A DNA stretch of 9,238 nt, taken from NCBI GenBank assembly GCA_031279615.1, contig JAITIE010000028.1:1-9238 (forward strand). The letters run 5' to 3'. The stretch's first letter is position 1; the number at the start of each line of letters is the position of its first letter. The notes beneath the pieces were generated by a model, which was given only the letters and a program-made list of their open reading frames with translations, had not been told where the DNA came from and made no database searches. Positions 5,112 to 9,238 of the stretch are shown in pieces. The DNA comes from Candidatus Margulisiibacteriota bacterium. Lineage in GTDB: Bacteria; Margulisbacteria; Termititenacia; Termititenacales; Termititenacaceae. Both the position numbers and the translations under genes were made by a program.

Positions 5112-6371
5112 TCAGCAGTCCAATTCCTGAAAAAACCCGCCCTTGGCGAAATTGCCGATGGCGGTGAGCTGCAAATCTTCTTTGATAAATATCTCGTTGG
5201 CCAGACGCTGCACATCGTCGCCGGTCACCGCGTCGACTTTTTGCATGATTTCCTCGACTGTGTGAATCTCGCCGTAATTGTAGAGGGATTTTAGCAGGCG
5301 GCTCATGCGGCTGGAGCTGTCCTCCAGATTGAGCACCAGGTGGCCTTTGACCTGCTCTTTGGCGCGCTGTAATTCCACCGGCGTCACACCGTTGCGCTTG
5401 ATCAACACCAATTCTTTCAAGGCCAGGTCGAGAACCTGCTTTGAATTTTTTAACTGCGTGCCGGCGTACAAAGTAAAAAGTCCGGTGCGCAAATAAAAAG
5501 TCGGATACGTGTAAATAGAATAAACCAGGCCTTTTTTCTCGCGGATATTCTGGAAAAGACGCGAGGACATGCTGCCGCCCAGCACCGAGGACAGGAGCGA
5601 GAGAGTCATGCGGTCAGCGCTCTGGTAAGACACGCCGCGCGTGGACAGACAGAGATGCACCTGCTCGGTGTCTTTCTTGACGATCTTCACGCCCGGGACA
5701 ATCTTGACCGGCTCTTCGGCATAGTCCCGGTGTTTGCCGCGAAAACCGTCGAACTTTTCCTCAATCATTCGAAAGACTTCCTCCGCCTGCACATGGCCGG
5801 CCGCCGCGACAATCGTGTTGTCCGGCGTGTAAAAATCTTTCAGACAATTCAAAATATCGGCGCGGGTGATTTTATTCACGGATTTTTCCGTGCCGATAAT
5901 CGGATTGCCGAGAATATGGCCGTCCCAAATATTTTGGCAGGCCAGATCGTGAATTTTTTCGTCCGGCGAGTCTTCGTACATATTAATCTCTTCGAGAATG
6001 ACATTGCGCTCCAATTCAATCTCGGTTTCAGCAAACGCGCTATTGAGATACATATCGGACAGCACATCGAGCGCCAGCTCAAAATGTTTGTCCAGCACGA
6101 CCGAAAAATACATGGTGTATTCTTTGCCGGTGTGCGCGTTGATGCGGCCGCCCACCGCGTCGATCTGCTCGGCAATGTCCGCTTTGCTGCGGCGCAGCGT
6201 GCCTTTGAAAAGCATGTGTTCGATGTAATGCGCGATGCCGCCCGGAAAATCTTTCTCGTGCTTCGAGCCAAAGCCGGTCAAAATGCCGACAGCCGCCGAG
6301 CGCACCGGCATTTCCTCGACCAGGACGGTCAAACCATTGGGTAACTTTTTAATTTTAACCGCGTTGTCCAC
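5112..6371 (-). CDS. M16 family zinc metallopeptidase (processing-peptidase-like, YmxG/MlpA type)
   Basis: A 419-residue single-unit M16 peptidase, the size of the mitochondrial processing peptidase-like bacterial group. The inverted zinc motif HxxEH is HYIEH (48–52), and the third ligand is probably Glu128 in VILEEINMYEDSP. The C-terminal half carries the substrate-binding Arg and Tyr region SSRLFQNIREKKGLVYSIY (Arg277, Tyr284). No signal peptide is seen, so it is probably cytoplasmic. The start is a GTG at 6371: the pnp stop lies in the same frame just upstream and the next ATG would cut twenty residues off the conserved N-terminus. It follows pnp after 12 bases, a known Firmicutes arrangement in which dut often comes next. 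Its last nine codons recur beyond higAB. Confidence 0.93.
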   Translation of the reverse strand: MDNAVKIKKLPNGLTVLVEEMPVRSAAVGILTGFGSKHEKDFPGGIAHYIEHMLFKGTLRRSKADIAEQIDAVGGRINAHTGKEYTMYFSVVLDKHFELALDVLSDMYLNSAFAETEIELERNVILEEINMYEDSPDEKIHDLACQNIWDGHILGNPIIGTEKSVNKITRADILNCLKDFYTPDNTIVAAAGHVQAEEVFRMIEEKFDGFRGKHRDYAEEPVKIVPGVKIVKKDTEQVHLCLSTRGVSYQSADRMTLSLLSSVLGGSMSSRLFQNIREKKGLVYSIYTYPTFYLRTGLFTLYAGTQLKNSKQVLDLALKELVLIKRNGVTPVELQRAKEQVKGHLVLNLEDSSSRMSRLLKSLYNYGEIHTVEEIMQKVDAVTGDDVQRLANEIFIKEDLQLTAIGNFAKGGFFQELDC

Positions 6372-6383
6372 GTCCGCAAAAGA

Positions 6384-8474
6384 TCAGGCGTTCTTAATCG
6401 TGAAATTGTAACGGCCGCGCTCGTCGATCTTGACGCACTTCACTTTGACCGTCTGGCCTTCCGACAGCACATCGGTCACCGCCGCGATGCGCCGCGGCGC
6501 AATCTCGGAAATATGCACCAGCCCCTGCTTGCCGGGAGCCACCTCGACAAAAGCGCCGATCTCGATAATTTTCACAACTTTAGCGTCCTCAAAGACATCG
6601 CCGACTTCGACCTCGCGCATCATCGCGGCAATATAGTCTTTGGCCGCGCGCAGTGAAGCGCCGTCGGATGAAGCAATATCCACCTTGCCGTCTTCCTCAA
6701 TATTTATCTCCACGTTGTAAGTCTCCTGAATTTTCTTGATGCTCTTGCCGCCTGGACCGATCAGCTCGCCGATGCGGTCTACCGGTATCATCAGGGACTC
6801 GATGCGCGGCGCGTATTTATTGAGGTCGCCGCGCGGCGCGGAAATAGTGCCGTGCAGATGGTCGAGTAAAATCATCCGGCCTGCTTTGGCCTGCGCCAGA
6901 GCCTGTTTCATAATCTCACGGGTCACGCCGACAATTTTAATGTCCATTTGCAAAGCGGTGATGCCGTCGCGCGTACCGGCCACTTTGAAATCCATGTCAC
7001 CCAGATGGTCTTCCAGACCCATGATGTCGGTCAGCACTTGAAATTTATCCTTTTCCTTAATCAAGCCCATAGCAATGCCCGCGACCGGCGCCTTGATCGG
7101 CACACCGGCGTCCATCAGCGATAAGGCGCCGCCGCAAATCGACGCCATGGATGAGGAGCCGTTGGACTCGGTGATCTCGGACACCACGCGGATAGTGTAC
7201 GGGAAATCTTTGTGCGTCGGGATAACAGCTTTGAGGCCGCGTTCCGCCAGATTGCCGTGGCCGAGCTCGCGGCGCCCCGGACTGCCCATGCGGCCAACCT
7301 CGCCGACCGAGTACGGCGGGAAATTGTAATGCAGGAAAAATTGTTTTTTGTAAGTGGGCTCCAGGCCGTCGATCAGCTGTTCATCGTCAGCCGTGCCGAG
7401 CGTAGTCAGCACCAGCGCCTGTGTCTCGCCGCGGGTAAACAGCGCCGAGCCGTGCGTGCGCCCGAACAAACCGACTTCCGAACTCAAGGGACGCAGTTCA
7501 TCCATCTTGCGGCCGTCCAGACGCTTGCCCGCGTCGAGAATCATGCCGCGCACCGCGGTTTTTTCGACATCGTGAAAAATACCTTTTATCTCTTTTTCTT
7601 TTTTGGCAAATTCCTCCGCGCCTAGTTCAGCCTGCATCTCCTCCAGCAGTTTGGCCTGCAAAGCGTCAATCGCCGCGTATTTGGCCAATTTACCGTCCGT
7701 GGCCAGCGCTTTTTGCATGCCGTCGCCGATTTTGCTCTGCACTTTTTGCACCAGATTTTCGTCCGGCAAAACCAGCTGAAGCGGCATTTTAGGCACGCCG
7801 GCTTTTTTGACCAGCTCTTCCTGCAAATCGATCAATTTTTTCAACTCAGTGTGGCCGTATTCCAGCGCCTCCAGCATTTGCTCCTCGGTCAGCAGGCCGA
7901 CCTCGGCTTCGACCATCATCACGGCCTCGCGCGTCCCGGCGATAGAGAGCTCCAAAGTGGATTTTCCCAATTCCTCTGGGCTGGGATTGATAATCAGCTT
8001 GCCGTCCACGCGCCCGACGACCACGCCGCCAATCGGTCCCTGAAACGGTATTTTGGAAATAGACAGCGCGGCGGACGCGGCGACCATACCCAGATGGTCA
8101 GGCGTGTTGACGCCGTCATAGGACAGCACCGTCACTACAATATTCACATCATTGCGAAAGCCTTCGGGAAACAACGGGCGGATCGGCCGGTCAATCAAGC
8201 GCGCGTTCAAAGTCGCGTCCGTGGACGGCTTGGCCTCGCGTTTGAAAAAACTGCCGGGTATTTTGCCGGAAGCGTAATATTTTTCGATAAAATCCACGGT
8301 CAGCGGAAAAAAATCCACGCCTTCCCGGGGTTTGTCGGCGGCCACTGCCGTGGCCAGCACGACGGTCTCGCCGCAGGTCACCAGCACCGCGCCGTGCGCT
8401 TGTTTGGCGATAACCCCCGTCTCGATAGTATATTTTTTACCGTGAAAATCCGCAGAAACTTGAACTTTGGCCAT
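6384..8474 (-). CDS. pnp: Polynucleotide phosphorylase
   Basis: PNPase degrades RNA 3' to 5' by phosphorolysis and acts in mRNA turnover, alone or in the degradosome. The 696-residue protein has the full domain order: first RNase PH-like domain (about 1–215, with FFKREAKPS and RLIDRPIRPLFP), a helical linker, the catalytic second RNase PH-like domain (about 310–545, with GSPGRRELGHG at 398–408 and LEDHLGDMDFKVAGT at 487–501, whose aspartates bind the metal), a KH domain with IGPGG (572–576), and an S1 domain (about 624–694, GAFVEVAPGKQGLVHISEI). AGGAGAG precedes the ATG at a good distance. The usual upstream neighbour rpsO is absent; an FtsH-tail-like ORF lies there instead. The gene is complete and leads the M16 gene by 12 bases. 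Confidence 0.98.
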   Translation of the reverse strand: MAKVQVSADFHGKKYTIETGVIAKQAHGAVLVTCGETVVLATAVAADKPREGVDFFPLTVDFIEKYYASGKIPGSFFKREAKPSTDATLNARLIDRPIRPLFPEGFRNDVNIVVTVLSYDGVNTPDHLGMVAASAALSISKIPFQGPIGGVVVGRVDGKLIINPSPEELGKSTLELSIAGTREAVMMVEAEVGLLTEEQMLEALEYGHTELKKLIDLQEELVKKAGVPKMPLQLVLPDENLVQKVQSKIGDGMQKALATDGKLAKYAAIDALQAKLLEEMQAELGAEEFAKKEKEIKGIFHDVEKTAVRGMILDAGKRLDGRKMDELRPLSSEVGLFGRTHGSALFTRGETQALVLTTLGTADDEQLIDGLEPTYKKQFFLHYNFPPYSVGEVGRMGSPGRRELGHGNLAERGLKAVIPTHKDFPYTIRVVSEITESNGSSSMASICGGALSLMDAGVPIKAPVAGIAMGLIKEKDKFQVLTDIMGLEDHLGDMDFKVAGTRDGITALQMDIKIVGVTREIMKQALAQAKAGRMILLDHLHGTISAPRGDLNKYAPRIESLMIPVDRIGELIGPGGKSIKKIQETYNVEINIEEDGKVDIASSDGASLRAAKDYIAAMMREVEVGDVFEDAKVVKIIEIGAFVEVAPGKQGLVHISEIAPRRIAAVTDVLSEGQTVKVKCVKIDERGRYNFTIKNA

Positions 8475-8516
8475 TTTTTCTCTCCTCTTTGTTTTTAATC
8501 TTTATAATCGGGGGAT

Positions 8517-8545
8517 AAAATAGCACACTGGAGCGGTTTAGACAA
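8517..8545 (-). promoter_or_regulatory. Candidate pnp promoter
   Basis: On the minus strand TTGTCT (8540–8545) is followed after 17 bases by TGC-TATTTT (8517–8522), an extended -10 arrangement. Each hexamer matches four of six consensus positions. Transcription would start near 8510, giving a leader of about 35 bases that includes the AGGAGAG ribosome site. It fits pnp and the M16 gene being transcribed together. Confidence 0.45.
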
Positions 8546-8595
8546 ATCAAATTACGATAGCCAGCACGTTAAACAAAATAAGGCCGTTACACAGT

Positions 8596-8817
8596 TTAAC
8601 TCACACTCTCCAGAATCTCGTCAAACTCTTTGCCTTCGAGCACTTCTTTTTTCATCAGCTCCTGCGCCAGTTTTTCCATGACGGCTTTATTTTTTTGCAG
8701 AATATCCTGCGCGCGTTTGTAGGCAAGGTCAAGGCTGAGCGTAGCGAACCGTTGTATAGCCTTGACGGAACACGAAAAAAATGTTTTCACTTTCGGTGTG
8801 TAGTATTCTTTTCCCAT
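8596..8817 (-). CDS. Small ORF resembling only the C-terminal tail of FtsH
   Basis: A 73-residue ORF. From residue 32 (AYKRAQDILQKNKAVMEKL, then AQELMKKEVLEGKEFDEIL) it follows the C-terminal helical tail of the membrane protease FtsH, in which AY-RA--IL-KN is followed by a LL-KE-L-G-EFDE block. The AAA and zinc protease domains are entirely missing, and the first thirty residues do not look like FtsH. A 9-bp inverted repeat lies within that front part. AGGA 8 bases before the second ATG favours a start at 8817 rather than 8826. It may be the remnant of an ftsH gene cut by rearrangement or repeat insertion, or an expressed orphan tail. It lies about 120 bases ahead of pnp on the same strand, where rpsO would be usual. 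The FtsH resemblance is by eye. Confidence 0.5.
   Translation of the reverse strand: MGKEYYTPKVKTFFSCSVKAIQRFATLSLDLAYKRAQDILQKNKAVMEKLAQELMKKEVLEGKEFDEILESVS
8728..8766. repeat. Inverted repeat inside the FtsH-tail ORF
   Basis: GTCAAGGCT (8728–8736) and AGCCTTGAC (8758–8766) form a perfect 9-bp stem around a 21-base loop containing CTGAGCGTAGCGAA-like sequence. That motif resembles short dispersed intergenic repeats of several bacterial groups; this comparison is from memory. It sits exactly at the point where FtsH similarity begins, so it may be an inserted repeat unit that supplied the front of the ORF. Confidence 0.55.
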
Positions 8818-8836
8818 ACAGCACATCCTATTTTTT

Positions 8837-8862
8837 ACCGGCTTAGTTTACCTCTAACCGGT
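8837..8862. other. Hairpin in the gap upstream of the FtsH-tail ORF
   Basis: ACCGG-C-TTAG (8837–8846) pairs with CTAACCGGT (8854–8862), nine base pairs with one bulged C and a 7-base loop. On the minus strand it is followed by A residues and on the plus strand by only four T, so it is a poor terminator either way. It may be a leader structure or a weak transcription block between the right-edge gene and the small ORF. The remainder of 8863–9048 holds no gene I can support. Confidence 0.4.
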
Positions 8863-9048
8863 CTTTTGGGGTGTCGTCCCTTGCCTCTAAAAATCTGCAA
8901 CTTTTTCTTCATACTAACGATATCTTAATCTATACTTAAGGAGCGTGTATGCTTTGGCGGGCTAAAGTATGCTGACCGTTATGACTATTTATGCCTGGCG
9001 GAAATTTAATCAAGGCGCTTCAACATACTCCTTAGCAAAAGAAAAGAT

Positions 9049-9238
9049 TCACAGTACTTTTATAAAACGTTTATTCAAGAGCAAATAACTATATAGAGCG
9101 AAAGTCTGGTTATAATAATAATCTTTCTCCGCCGCCTGACCAAAATAACCTTCCACTGGCTGGAGCTGAGTTTGCAGATATTCTTGGAATCTGTGGGCGG
9201 TTACTGGCGGAGCTGTCAGAGCGTATTGACTGACCGCC
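9049..9238 (-). CDS. 3' end of an unrecognised gene cut by the right window edge
   Basis: An open minus-strand frame of 62 codons enters from the right edge and stops with TGA at 9049–9051. It reads AVSQYALTAPPVTAHRFQEY, then LQTQLQPVEGYFGQAAEKD, then a tyrosine-rich YYYNQTFALYSYLLLNKRFI end. Sense codon use looks like that of the neighbouring minus-strand genes, and the opposite strand has only a 39-codon ORF overlapping its end. I do not recognise the family. The aromatic, helical C-terminus suggests a tail or repeat domain rather than a catalytic centre. Its direction matches pnp and the rest of the host genes. Being partial and lacking a family match, the call is moderate. Confidence 0.45.
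   Translation of the reverse strand, partial: AVSQYALTAPPVTAHRFQEYLQTQLQPVEGYFGQAAEKDYYYNQTFALYSYLLLNKRFIKVL

Larger units (their letters stand above)
4369..5141. mobile_element. higAB cassette flanked by direct repeats of the M16 gene 3' end
   Basis: The direct repeats 4369–4398 and 5112–5141 enclose nothing but the higA–higB genes and their promoter. Between the repeats the DNA is visibly AT-richer than the genes on either side. The layout resembles integration into the 3' end of a gene in which the coding end is regenerated. No recombinase gene is present, so the module would have moved passively, by homologous or repeat-mediated recombination, or with help in trans. Confidence 0.6.

Noticed and set aside
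8568..8600. 7-bp inverted repeat GTTAAAC/GTTTAAC spanning the FtsH-tail stop as a terminator
   Set aside because: The stem is AT-rich with a 19-base loop and no following T-run on the minus strand.
8908..8975. TTCATA-17-TATACT promoter with AAGGAG and an 8-residue ORF at 8949 as a leader peptide
   Set aside because: The expected transcription start falls at the end of the AAGGAG, so the ribosome site would not be transcribed, and the peptide is too short to judge.
8969..9088. 39-residue plus-strand ORF
   Set aside because: It has no Shine-Dalgarno and no known motif, and it overlaps the better minus-strand frame.
1..9238. CRISPR array, tRNA, rRNA or transposase genes
   Set aside because: No regularly spaced repeats, no recognisable tRNA or rRNA sequence, and no transposase or integrase motifs were seen on either strand.

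Overview
The window is a bacterial chromosomal segment dominated by minus-strand housekeeping genes of moderate to high GC, with two AT-richer plus-strand cassettes lodged between them. The taxon cannot be fixed from sequence alone. The gene order pnp–M16 peptidase–dut and DUF1385–prfA–prmC is the kind seen in Firmicutes/Clostridia and some related uncultivated lineages, so an anaerobic Firmicutes-like or candidate-phylum bacterium is my tentative reading.

Layout from left to right: the 5' end of prmC (minus, cut by the window edge); a plus-strand three-gene module of a DUF3990 ADP-ribosyltransferase-like protein, an unnamed 78-residue protein and a DUF3791 protein; then on the minus strand prfA, a DUF1385 membrane protein, a metallo-beta-lactamase-fold protein with degenerate metal ligands, and dut, all tightly packed or overlapping as one operon; a plus-strand higA–higB toxin–antitoxin pair with its own consensus promoter inside a 34-bp palindrome; then on the minus strand an M16 zinc peptidase and pnp; an orphan FtsH C-terminal-like small ORF; a gap of about 220 bases with a hairpin; and the 3' end of an unrecognised minus-strand gene at the right edge.

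How it fits together: PrmC methylates the GGQ glutamine of release factor RF1 (PrfA), and the two genes normally abut. Here the DUF3990/DUF3791 module separates them. Likewise higAB separates the M16 gene from dut. Both cassettes run opposite to the host operon and end 1 and 4 bases from a housekeeping stop codon, so they break operon continuity without damaging any reading frame.

The strongest evidence of insertion is upstream of higA. A second copy of the last nine codons plus stop of the M16 gene (4369–4398) matches the real 3' end (5112–5141) at 27 of 30 bases, and all three differences are silent. The other points of most interest are the apparently dead MBL-fold protein inside a translation-factor operon, the conserved but uncharacterised DUF3990/DUF3791 module, a possible second HigA-like operator near dut, and the FtsH tail fragment carrying a hairpin repeat.
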